Shown: piece after piece, positions 1 through 9,123 of the stretch | Position numbering within the stretch: the stretch's first letter is position 1 | Layout of the letters: every line of letters starts with the position of its first letter | Program-made: the position numbers and the translations under genes | The notes under the pieces: model-generated | Databases searched by the model: none | Told to the model about the DNA's origin: nothing | The model's input: only the letters and a program-made list of their open reading frames with translations | Assembly (NCBI GenBank): GCA_946800325.1 | Contig: OX326957.1 | Location: 20,061,591-20,125,590, forward strand | Source: Luzula sylvatica | Taxonomy: Eukaryota; Streptophyta; Magnoliopsida; Poales; Juncaceae | DNA length: 64,000 nucleotides | Direction: 5' to 3'

Positions 1-2284
1 AAAGTGATAAGTATAGGTTCGATCCAAGGAAATTTTGCGTATAATCGAAATTGCAATTCAAGAACTATTTCTACTGATCCAGAGACTTTGAAATTTTGTC
101 ACAATCATTATCTAAAGTTCACAAAGTACTGATCAGAATTTCACTTTCAAAAATACAATTTTCTAATTTATGCAGATTATTGATCACAAGGGTATTTTAG
201 GCACTAATCAAATTCCAGAAAAATATAGATCGCAAAACAAGATCTCAAATTTGGCACAAAGATTCACAATTTAATACTAAGAGAGAGAACAGAAGAATTT
301 CACAGGTTTGGTATTTCAGTAAAAAATAATGATCGAATTACAACCAGGTCCCTGGCAAATCACAGAATAGTCCAGACAATTTTGAGGTTGAGTAACAGTT
401 TTCAGAAATTCATATCAAATCGAAAATTATATCAAACAAACTCAATCAAAATCCTAACTCAAGAGTGATATCAGATCTAAAGTTTCTAGTGAAATTAGGA
501 ATTTAAACGGTTCTACAATTGATCCAAACAGCACAGACAATGAGGTCCAGAATTAAGATTTTTCATCAATTTACAGTTTAGTCCTTAACAGGCTGATTTT
601 GTAAACTCAATAACAAATAGCAAATTGCAGGAAATTGATTTATTCAAAAAACTATATTAAACTACAGATCTAGATCTAAACAGTGATATTGAGAAAGACT
701 TATTTTTGAGTAATTTTCTATTTTAAATGGAATTAACAAAATAGCACAAACAATCGAGTATTTCACAAAGGAAAAATAGGAAAATTACGAAATAAAATCC
801 ACAAAAATTCTACAAATTCTATTTTATCAAATATAACAGATCTACAATCAGAGTTTATTCAATTCTAATATTTTCCTAATTAAAACGCAACAATTGTAAA
901 AGAGAGTACCGAAAAAGGAGAGAATTGAGTCCAAGAATGGATCTTGGAGAGGTCCTCGAGCCTTCACGCCTTGAGAGGAGGTGAGAGGACGAGGAGAACA
1001 ACTTCCTTGAGCTTGAGAGAGGGAGGAAAAGATCCTCGGAGCGGCCTCGAAAACCGTGCGGAGACACAATCTTCTCGGCAAAATGGCTCGACGACGAGCG
1101 AGAAGAGCTTGAGAGCTTCTTAACAATGGAGGGGGAAGAGGAAGAGACCTTATCTTCCCCCTAAAATGGTGGTTTGACCAATGAGGACCAAAGGTAGTTC
1201 AAAGAATAGGTCTTGATTCTCTTTTATAGGGGAGGAAGGTTGCTACAGGACAAGGCTTGAGTTGCAACTTATATGGTTAGGTAGATATTCTTTCAATGAA
1301 TCCAACGGTCGAAACCTCATCTAATTTGGACATCGAACGGCCGAGAAAACTCAAATATACTCTCAAAAATACTCTCCACGGATCCAGATTAAATCATCCA
1401 AAAATCATCTGAAAATTCAGCACAGAAATTACTTCACCTCCATTTGAAACAGAATTGGAGAGAAAGAGAGGGCTCGGCCCAGTACAAAATATGTATAGTG
1501 AGTAGGAAATGGAGGGGTGTAGTGTTGAGGAAATGGAGGGAGTAATTTCGCGCTTGGCTCCAAAGGATTCAGTTCAAACAAACTCACTCGATATTCTGTT
1601 GCGAGAATTGGGTGGCCGATCGTGTAAGAGTAGAGAACAAGGAATGTCAGCGCTTGGCAGCGTAGGTTACATGCTTCCACTGTCACAAAGAATCCTTGGT
1701 TGTTAGAATTTGACTGGTCAGGGGTGTGATCTGGTGCAACGGCTGCGGTGTAATCCATCGTGTAACGGGTCGATTCTGAGGAAATTCTACTCGCTACAGG
1801 GGTGACTACACGTGATGGTTGAAACTTTGACCAAGCTTGCTTGTCTTTTTCTGCTTGATTTCACGTGTGTATTTTCGAATAGCGGGTCAGTGGAGATGGT
1901 TAAATCTAACTCGTTTCGAGGGTTGCGAGGATTCTTCTGCCACAGAAGATCCTGTAGGATTTAGATTTCGTCAGGTATGTGTTGTCCTTAATGAAGCGAG
2001 TCGGTTTTGACCCGTTTAAAGCAAAAGCTCGATTTCTCTCTCATGCTTCCGTCAAATATCATCATATGATATATCAAATCGATCGGCACGATGAGACCGA
2101 TCCATCGACAGTCCTGGTTTTGCGAGATATTGCACATTTCACCTGACATTAATACAAAAACACAATTTAAAGTATTTAATCTCAATAAATTGGAATTATG
2201 AATATTTGATATACTTTAATCATATTTATGTATTTAAATTCTATATTTTGTGCATGTAAAAAGTGATGAAATATCCCCTTATCA
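1..2284 (-). repeat. Element C 3' LTR (partial)
   Basis: This copy matches 5073-7356 base for base in length, with about eleven substitutions (for example near 161, 468, 738, 1069, 1334, 1637, 1779, 2091, 2123, 2135 and 2209). It ends TTATCA at 2284, and the first 82 bases of the LTR are off the window. A TATAAAAG box on the minus strand lies at 1221-1228. Open frames seen inside it (848-1126, 1429-1758) have no recognisable domain and I do not treat them as genes. Confidence 0.92.
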
Positions 2285-2298
2285 AATCTCCCCACACT
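2285..2298 (-). promoter_or_regulatory. Polypurine tract of element C
   Basis: On the minus strand the sequence AAGTGTGGGGAGATT directly precedes the TGATAA end of the 3' LTR. This is where plus-strand DNA synthesis is primed during reverse transcription. Near-copies of this tract occur inside the ORF of the same element. Confidence 0.8.
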
Positions 2299-3603
2299 TA
2301 AAACTTGTTTGTCCCCAAACAAAATAGAATAAAATATAGAATTTGAAAATCAAAGAAAATTGCATGTTTAGGTTTTGTTAAAAAGATATTCATCGATCTC
2401 AAAGTTCAATTTCCCCAAGAAAAGATTTTTTTACTCTCATCTCATCATTTATGCCTTATATCAAAAGAATTTAATTCAACCTTTTAGAATCTATTTTCAA
2501 ATGAAAGGTTCACAATTTCAAAAGTTTTTAGAGAAAAATGGTCTTATTCGATAAAGATGATTAAACACCACATTTTAAATCTTTTCACACCACAAATCAC
2601 AAAGTTTATCATGAAAAAGCATTAGTAAAACCCCTTGTTCAATTTTGCACAAATTGTTCCTTAAATGTAAATTGTTACTTTTTAAATCGTTCGGTACTTT
2701 AGTACTTGGTTCCTATTCGGTTTCAACTAATTCCCCCAATTGCGCTTGTTTACAATTCTTTTCTTATTTAACCGAGAGTTCCGCTGCACCGAAATACAAC
2801 GAAATTACATCTCGGTGTTTTTTTTTTTTTTTTTTTTAATTTTTTTTTTTTTAGATCTTTTCTTTAACAGGGAGTTTCGTTGCACCGAAATACAACGAAA
2901 TTACATCCCGGTATTCTCTTTTTTAGATCTCAAGTCGCAAGCGGGTCCAATCTATTTACTACCGAATCCCCATGAACAATCGAGCTCTTAAGTGCAATTT
3001 GTCAACTTTTAAATTTATGCAAAATTTACTATAGTGGTTTAAAAAAAAACTTTTTTAGAAATTTCGAGTAAAATATGGGTTTAAGCTTAAAAAATGGTGT
3101 GTCGTGTAAATCGAAAATCGACCAAATTTCAATAAACTCCAATTTTGTGAATTCATTTGATTAGGGTTTGAATCCCGAAAGAATCTCTCAAAAATCTTAG
3201 TCAATTCTTTCAAATATCTTGGAATATTTCAATTTTGAGAGTAAAATAATGATGGAGAAGTGAAAATCTTGTTTTAAAATCGATGATTTATTCAATTAAG
3301 CGGAGAAAAAACCTTCAACATGCATGAAATTTTTAGGGTTTTTTTGTAAAGTTGAAAAGCAAGATTTTTTTTTTTTTTTTTTTTTTAATTAATTTTTTTG
3401 GTAATTTTAGGGTGTTATTTACAAGGAAAAATAGGCCGTAAAAACCCTCCCCACACTTAGAAAAATAGCTCGTCCTCGAGCGAAAAAATCAATTCTAGTA
3501 AAAATTAAGGGAGAGAGATGGAGAAATACGACCTTTTGAAGCGTGGGTTGCCTCCCCGCAAGCGCCCTTCGTTTAACGTCGTTGAGCTCGACGTTTGCCA
3601 AGG
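2299..3603 (-). other. Element C untranslated interior between ORF and polypurine tract
   Basis: No coding domain is visible in these 1.3 kb. The region contains poly-T tracts (about 2818-2853 and 3365-3387 on the plus strand). It also holds a directly repeated 41-bp block at about 2774-2814 and 2872-2912, sharing GCACCGAAATACAACGAAAT; each copy is bounded by short inverted repeats (ACCGAGA/TCTCGGT in the first, GGGA/TCCC in the second). A polypurine-like copy lies at 3447-3459. A block at about 3541-3570 reads GGGGAGGCAACCC on the minus strand, a motif I recognise from the untranslated parts of plant Ty3/gypsy elements. Confidence 0.6.
3576..3594 (-). promoter_or_regulatory. Short hairpin just after element C ORF stop
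   Basis: A perfect 6-bp inverted repeat ACGTCG/CGACGT with a 7-base loop lies nine bases beyond the stop codon of the ORF. It could be an RNA structure affecting 3' processing or translation, but function is not shown. Confidence 0.45.
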
Positions 3604-4878
3604 TTATCCCGCCTCGAAGTGGAATGAATCTCCTTTGTGTGTTGCGGCTTTTCGACCACCTTGGAGCATTCGTTTTGAGAGAGAGAGAAGGAGAGTGCTT
3701 GTCTTGTTTATTATGCGAGGAATTTCGTTTTGAGCACGTGTCGAGATTGCCGTCAAAATCTTTCCTCGGTCTTTCACGAATGAATTTGTACTTGGCACTT
3801 GTTGAATCGGTGTGATAATCGGTGTGACCGCTTCGAATGTGTTTGACCTTTGTGATTTTTCTACAAAAAATAGATCAATTCTTTCATTAGAAGTATCAAT
3901 GTTCTTAGTAATTTGATTTGATATGAAATTAAATGGAATTGATTCACCTTTGAGAATTGGAGAGACCTTTTCTTCTTCATGTCCATCCTTTATTTGAATT
4001 TTCGTGTCGAGATCTTGATTCGCCAATTCTTCATTTTCTTCTTTGGCCTTGATTGTCGTGTCGACTTCTTCCTCGAATTTCACCACGCTTAGCTCATCGA
4101 TCTCTATTATCGTCTCAATTTCTTCTTGTTTTTCAACCCTTACATCTTCACATTCGATTCTCGTTTCGTATGTGATATCCTCATCGAATCTCCCCACACT
4201 TAATTCTTTGAACTCTTCCGAATTGTCGAGGGTATACTCGCGCATTTCTTCGCCATTGTTTTTTAAAGAGCTCGAAAAAGTTTCACATTCGTTTGTTGGC
4301 TCGATGTTTTCTTGTTTGTCACCTTCGATTTTCGTTTCATATGCGATATCCTTATCGAATCTTCCCACACTTAATTCTTCGATTTGTTTGGTGTAATTTA
4401 ACATCATTTCCATCATCAAATCCATTTTCGATGAAAGGTTGTTGATCGCGTCGTATCGTGATGATTCTCTTTCGCCTTGAAGTTGTGTTGGTTGAGATTG
4501 AGGAAATGCATAATGTTGTTGGTATTCGTATTGTGATTCGCCGCATTGAGAAGGTTCGTATTGAATATGATCGTGTTCTTGACCATAAAATGTGGGAAAT
4601 TCATTTTGGAAGTGGTACGAGTTTGGAGAGGTTTCGGCATAAGCATCGAAGTAAGGCCCTTGATGAAGATGTTCGTTTCGAATCGGAGGTTGATAACATC
4701 TTTGAGGACGAATCTCTCCATTTCGATCAAAAAATTCGTTGTATTCGAAAAAGGTTGCGTTTCGTTGAGAGTGATTTCTTTCGTTGCATAGTCTTCTTAC
4801 TCGTTCTTCTTGTTCCATCATTACCCTTCGTACAGTTCGATCGCACAATTCTTGTAGAGTTTCGTCTTGCCAATTCAT
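3604..4878 (-). CDS. Acidic gag-position ORF of element C, function not recognised
   Basis: This is a 424-residue protein starting at the first in-frame ATG (MNWQDETLQ...) about 90 bases after the PBS; the frame extends upstream only without an ATG. It is the only ORF of the element and occupies the gag position, so a structural or packaging role is inferred from position alone. I see no zinc knuckle, no protease motif and no other known domain. The N-terminal 60 residues are charged and probably helical, residues 60-135 are rich in Q, Y, H and F, and the middle is strongly acidic. The peptide ELSVGRF recurs at about residues 168 and 225, with a diverged ELSVVKF at 262, each followed by an acidic stretch. 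The codons of that peptide reproduce the element's own polypurine tract. The frame is intact, which agrees with a young element. Confidence 0.65.
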   Translation of the reverse strand: MNWQDETLQELCDRTVRRVMMEQEERVRRLCNERNHSQRNATFFEYNEFFDRNGEIRPQRCYQPPIRNEHLHQGPYFDAYAETSPNSYHFQNEFPTFYGQEHDHIQYEPSQCGESQYEYQQHYAFPQSQPTQLQGERESSRYDAINNLSSKMDLMMEMMLNYTKQIEELSVGRFDKDIAYETKIEGDKQENIEPTNECETFSSSLKNNGEEMREYTLDNSEEFKELSVGRFDEDITYETRIECEDVRVEKQEEIETIIEIDELSVVKFEEEVDTTIKAKEENEELANQDLDTKIQIKDGHEEEKVSPILKGESIPFNFISNQITKNIDTSNERIDLFFVEKSQRSNTFEAVTPIITPIQQVPSTNSFVKDRGKILTAISTRAQNEIPRIINKTSTLLLSLSKRMLQGGRKAATHKGDSFHFEAG

Positions 4879-4970
4879 CGTGAATGTACCTCGCAAAATA
4901 AGAGAAAAAGAAAGTGAATTAGAAAAAAAAATCAAGAATTTCAAGATTTCGAAAATACTTCAACAAAAAA

Positions 4971-4988
4971 TCCCCGGCAGCGGCGCCA
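4971..4988 (-). promoter_or_regulatory. Primer binding site of element C (tRNA-Asp)
   Basis: The minus strand reads TGGCGCCGCTGCCGGGGA two bases inside the 5' LTR. This is the complement of the 3' end of plant tRNA-Asp as I know it (TGGCGCCGTTGCCGGGGA) with one T-to-C difference, which would still pair as a wobble or a single mismatch. Confidence 0.85.
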
Positions 4989-4990
4989 TT

Positions 4991-7356
4991 TGATAACACG
5001 TAAAATAGGTCGTTTAAATGTGTAATTTCAATCTTACGAGTTAATCAAAACAATTTATAACAAATACTAATCAAAGTGATAAGTATAGGTTCGATCCAAG
5101 GAAATTTTGCGTATAATCGAAATTGCAATTCAAGAACTATTTCTACTGATCCAGAGACTTTAAAATTTTGTCACAATCATTATCTAAAGTTCACAAAGTA
5201 CTGATCAGAATTTCACTTTCAAAAATACAATTTTCTAATTTATGCAGATTATTGATCACAAGGGTATTTTAGGCACTAATCAAATTCCAGAAAAATATAG
5301 ATCGCAAAACAAGATCTCAAATTTGGCACAAAGATTCACAATTTAATACTAAGAGAGAGAACAGAAGAATTTCACAGGTTTGGTATTTCAGTAAAAAATA
5401 ATGATCGAATTACAACCAGGTCCCTGGCAAATCACAGAATAGTCCAGACAATTTTGAGGTTGAGTAACAGTTTTCAGAAATTCATATCAAATCGAAAATT
5501 ATATCAAACAAACTCAATCAAAATCCTAATTCAAGAGTGATATCAGATCTAAAGTTTCTAGTGAAATTAGGAATTTAAACGGTTCTACAATTGATCCAAA
5601 CAGCACAGACAATGAGGTCCAGAATTAAGATTTTTCATCAATTTACAGTTTAGTCCTTAACAGGCTGATTTTGTAAACTCAATAACAAATAGCAAATTGC
5701 AGGAAATTGATTTATTCAAAAAACTATATTAAACTACAGATCTAGATCTAAACAGTGATATTGAGAAAGACTTATTTTTGAGTAATTTTCTATTTTAAAT
5801 GGAATTAACAAAACAGCACAAACAATCGAGTATTTCACAAAGGAAAAATAGGAAAATTACGAAATAAAATCCACAAAAATTCTACAAATTCTATTTTATC
5901 AAATATAACAGATCTACAATCAGAGTTTATTCAATTCTAATATTTTCCTAATTAAAACGCAACAATTGTAAAAGAGAGTACCGAAAAAGGAGAGAATTGA
6001 GTCCAAGAATGGATCTTGGAGAGGTCCTCGAGCCTTCACGCCTTGAGAGGAGGTGAGAGGACGAGGAGAACAACTTCCTTGAGCTTGAGAGAGGGAGGAA
6101 AAGATCCTCGGAGCGGCCTCGAAAACCGTGCGGAGACACGATCTTCTCGGCAAAATGGCTCGACGACGAGCGAGAAGAGCTTGAGAGCTTCTTAACAATG
6201 GAGGGGGAAGAGGAAGAGACCTTATCTTCCCCCTAAAATGGTGGTTTGACCAATGAGGACCAAAGGTAGTTCAAAGAATAGGTCTTGATTCTCTTTTATA
6301 GGGGAGGAAGGTTGCTACAGGACAAGGCTTGAGTTGCAACTTATATGGTTAGGTAGATATTCTTTCAATGAATCCAACGGTCGAAACCTCATCTAATTTG
6401 GACATCGGACGGCCGAGAAAACTCAAATATACTCTCAAAAATACTCTCCACGGATCCAGATTAAATCATCCAAAAATCATCTGAAAATTCAGCACAGAAA
6501 TTACTTCACCTCCATTTGAAACAGAATTGGAGAGAAAGAGAGGGCTCGGCCCAGTACAAAATATGTATAGTGAGTAGGAAATGGAGGGGTGTAGTGTTGA
6601 GGAAATGGAGGGAGTAATTTCGCGCTTGGCTCCAAAGGATTCAGTTCAAACAAACTCACTCGATATTCTGTTGCGAGAATTGGGTGGCCGATCGTGTAAG
6701 AGTAGAGAAGAAGGAATGTCAGCGCTTGGCAGCGTAGGTTACATGCTTCCACTGTCACAAAGAATCCTTGGTTGTTAGAATTTGACTGGTCAGGGGTGTG
6801 ATCTGGTGCAACGGCTGCGGTGTAATCCATCGTGTAACGGGTCGATTCTGAGGATATTCTACTCGCTACAGGGGTGACTACACGTGATGGTTGAAACTTT
6901 GACCAAGCTTGCTTGTCTTTTTCTGCTTGATTTCACGTGTGTATTTTCGAATAGCGGGTCAGTGGAGATGGTTAAATCTAACTCGTTTCGAGGGTTGCGA
7001 GGATTCTTCTGCCACAGAAGATCCTGTAGGATTTAGATTTCGTCAGGTATGTGTTGTCCTTAATGAAGCGAGTCGGTTTTGACCCGTTTAAAGCAAAAGC
7101 TCGATTTCTCTCTCATGCTTCCGTCAAATATCATCATATGATATATCAAATCGATCGGCACGATAAGACCGATCCATCGACAGTCCTGGTTTTGTGAGAT
7201 ATTGCACTTTTCACCTGACATTAATACAAAAACACAATTTAAAGTATTTAATCTCAATAAATTGGAATTATGAATATTTGGTATACTTTAATCATATTTA
7301 TGTATTTAAATTCTATATTTTGTGCATGTAAAAAGTGATGAAATATCCCCTTATCA
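4991..7356 (-). repeat. Element C 5' LTR (complete, 2366 bp)
   Basis: The LTR has TG...CA ends with 6-bp terminal inverted repeats (TGATAA/TTATCA). A TATA box lies at 6293-6300, which puts U3 at about 6300-7356 and the transcribed R-U5 part below it. No protein gene is credible inside it. Confidence 0.93.
6293..6300 (-). promoter_or_regulatory. TATA box of element C 5' LTR
   Basis: The minus strand reads TATAAAAG. It lies in the LTR acting as promoter for this element, about 1.06 kb from the start of U3. The same box is at 1221-1228 in the other LTR. Confidence 0.6.
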
Positions 7357-7361
7357 CTAGC
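7357..7361. repeat. Predicted target site duplication of element C (CTAGC)
   Basis: These are the five bases directly outside the LTR end. The partner copy should lie 82 bases left of the window, so it cannot be confirmed here. Confidence 0.5.
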
Positions 7362-7525
7362 ATTCCTTCTTTATGGAGTCTAGCAATGCGTTTCTCATTC
7401 ACATGACCGAGACGACAATGCCAAAAGAAAGTCCGATTATCAACTTTAGGTTTAATCCTTTTTGCATTAACGTTATATATGGACTTATTATTTCCGTGAT
7501 CGAAATCCAACACATAAAGACCATT
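7357..7525 (-). pseudogene. Element A pol fragment: GAG-pre-integrase domain, truncated by element C
   Basis: It continues in the same frame as the gag-protease ORF after a TAA stop at 7526-7528. It encodes NGLYVLDFD followed by FFWHCRLGHVNEKRIARLHKEGML, split here as FFWHCRLGHVN and EKRIARLHKEGML. This is the pre-integrase zinc-binding region (W-H-x-R-L-G-H) of copia polyproteins. The frame runs directly into the LTR of element C after GML, so integrase, reverse transcriptase and RNase H are displaced to the left, outside the window. Confidence 0.85.
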
Positions 7526-8740
7526 TTATAACAGAACATTTCCATAGATAATAGAATCCTTACATATCGAAAACTCATTATTCCTAATAACGAATTCATA
7601 GCCATCATTGGCCAGTTTCGACACACTTGTTATGTTCTTACATAACGTTGGTACAAAATAACAATTATTTAGTACTAAAATAAGTCCACTAGGCAAAGTC
7701 AAATTAACTACTCCTACGGCAAACGCAGCAACTCTTGCTCCATTCCCGACGCGTAGATCGACTTCGCCCTTTTCCAACCTTCGACTATTTTGAAGAACCT
7801 GCATATTTCGACAAATATGAGTCCCACAACCGGTATCCAATACCCAATTAGTCATAGTTGAAATATTAACTTCAATAACGTTAATACCTGAGAGGCCGGT
7901 CGCTGAAACCGCCTTGCCCTTCTTCACCTCCTCGAGGTAAGACTTGCAATCGCGCTTCCAATGTCCAGCCTTGTGACAATGAAAGCACGGCTCATCCTTC
8001 GATTTCTCCTTTCCCTTTTTATCCGGCTTCGAACGTTTCTTAGCCGAACCGCCCTTGGACTTTGATCTCTTACGATCCTTATTCTGAATTGTGAGAACAT
8101 TTCCGGCAACTCTTGCCCTGTTCTCTCCGGACGACTTCAACGTCTCCGATTCAAAATTCTTGAGCATTCCGTGAAGCTCAGGGATCGTCTTATCCATCGA
8201 ATGCATGTGATAGTTAGTCACGAACGAAGAAAACATTGGAGGAAGTGCACACAAGATCAAATCTTGTTGCATAATCTTCGACAATTTCTCTCCTAGCTTC
8301 TCAAGACGGTCTATGAGAGCTTGCACCTTCAAAACGTGAGTACTCACCGTAGACCCCGAAGGCATCTTGTAGTTTACTAACTCCTTGAGCGTACTGAACC
8401 GTTCAATACGCTCCTGCTCTTGGAACATTTCCTTGAGCACAACGTCTATTATGTGCGCATCCGAGTCCTCAAACTGCTTTTGAAGACTAGCGTCCATACA
8501 TGCCAACATGAGGCACGTAACATCATTCGAGTCCTTCTTAAGTTTCTCAAACGCGGCCTTTTCATCGGCCGTAGCATCGGGGCCCGGTTCTACTAGTTCC
8601 GTATCCAATACGTGACTCTTGCCCTCTTGCCTGAGAACTATTCTCAGGTTTCGGTGCCAGTCTAAGTAGTTCCAACCCACTAGCTTTTCCTTTTCTAATA
8701 CCGATCTAATCGATAAGGTGTTGGTGTTACTAGAAGACAT
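7526..8740 (-). CDS. gag: Copia gag-protease polyprotein, N-terminal part (element A)
   Basis: This 404-residue ORF starts at an ATG (MSSSNTNTLS). Residues about 20-200 have the copia Gag fold of the UBN2/retrotran_gag type (GWNYLDWHRN, then helices). Residues 210-250 are a lysine/arginine-rich linker. A CCHC zinc knuckle is at C252, C255, H260 and C265. The aspartic protease follows with the catalytic triplet D302-T-G in VLDTGCGTHIC and a flap region near LRVGNGA. Gag packages the genomic RNA, and the protease would cleave the polyprotein. In copia elements the frame normally continues into pol, but here TAA at 7526 interrupts it inside the protease/pre-integrase linker. Because the downstream frame stays open, a single nonsense change (or suppression) is the simplest reading. 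Lineage within copia not assigned. Confidence 0.88.
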   Translation of the reverse strand: MSSSNTNTLSIRSVLEKEKLVGWNYLDWHRNLRIVLRQEGKSHVLDTELVEPGPDATADEKAAFEKLKKDSNDVTCLMLACMDASLQKQFEDSDAHIIDVVLKEMFQEQERIERFSTLKELVNYKMPSGSTVSTHVLKVQALIDRLEKLGEKLSKIMQQDLILCALPPMFSSFVTNYHMHSMDKTIPELHGMLKNFESETLKSSGENRARVAGNVLTIQNKDRKRSKSKGGSAKKRSKPDKKGKEKSKDEPCFHCHKAGHWKRDCKSYLEEVKKGKAVSATGLSGINVIEVNISTMTNWVLDTGCGTHICRNMQVLQNSRRLEKGEVDLRVGNGARVAAFAVGVVNLTLPSGLILVLNNCYFVPTLCKNITSVSKLANDGYEFVIRNNEFSICKDSIIYGNVLL

Positions 8741-9118
8741 GATCTACAAATGAAGTAAAAGATTGATTACTAACGTTGTGTACTTATCTTATAGGGCTTA
8801 TATGATGATTATTATATGATAGTGTTATTTTATCGAATCGATAACCCTCATACCGATACGGGCCTCCAAGTCCATAACACTCAAGATCCATATTTTACGA
8901 TCCTCCCATAAGTGACTATGGCCGACAAATGAGATCTCGATATTTTAGGTAGGATTAAATCCAATCGTATCCAATACGACTCTCGTTCCTTTATAGAATT
9001 TCGGTGACGAATCGTATCCAATACAATCCATGTTCCGTGTGTGCAATCTATCTATGCCCCAAACTCCAATCGGATTGGGTTGGACGGTTAAGTCACAACC
9101 ATATACATCGTATCGTTC
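8741..9118 (-). other. Element A leader, gag-proximal part
   Basis: This is untranslated sequence between gag and the insertion point of B. It carries two copies of a small palindrome, CGTATCCAATACG, at 8966-8978 and 9013-9024. The same kind of motif occurs in the other half of the leader (17966-17976 and 18131-18143), which supports the two halves having been one piece. No gene seen. Confidence 0.6.
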
Positions 9119-9123
9119 AATTG
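9119..9123. repeat. Target site duplication of element B, left copy (AATTG)
   Basis: The bases AATTG precede the left LTR and are repeated exactly at 17240-17244 after the right LTR. This proves integrase-mediated insertion and fixes both element ends. Confidence 0.95.

Larger units (their letters stand above)
1..7356 (-). mobile_element. Element C: non-autonomous Ty3/gypsy-type LTR retrotransposon, left end cut by window
   Basis: Two colinear LTR copies (1-2284 and 4991-7356, constant offset 5072) flank a 2.7-kb interior. The right copy is complete at 2366 bp and starts TGATAA and ends TTATCA; the left copy lacks its first 82 bases, which lie outside the window. A PBS at 4971-4988 next to the right LTR and a polypurine tract at 2285-2298 next to the left LTR set the orientation as minus. 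The interior holds a single ORF and no protease, reverse transcriptase, RNase H or integrase, so the element must use enzymes supplied in trans. A tRNA-Asp primer is the type I associate with Athila-like elements; that lineage call is an inference. By eye about eleven substitutions separate the LTRs (about 0.5%), so the insertion is recent. It interrupts the pol gene of element A. Confidence 0.9.

Noticed and set aside
848..1758. Frames of 92 and 109 residues in element C LTR (also 5920-6830)
   Set aside because: The first starts at TTG, not ATG, and the second lies in U3. Neither has a domain, and their presence in both LTRs only reflects LTR identity.
4043..4993. Plus-strand frames opposite the element C ORF
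   Set aside because: Antisense shadows of the acidic ORF. Serine-rich composition is explained by reverse reading of acidic codons.
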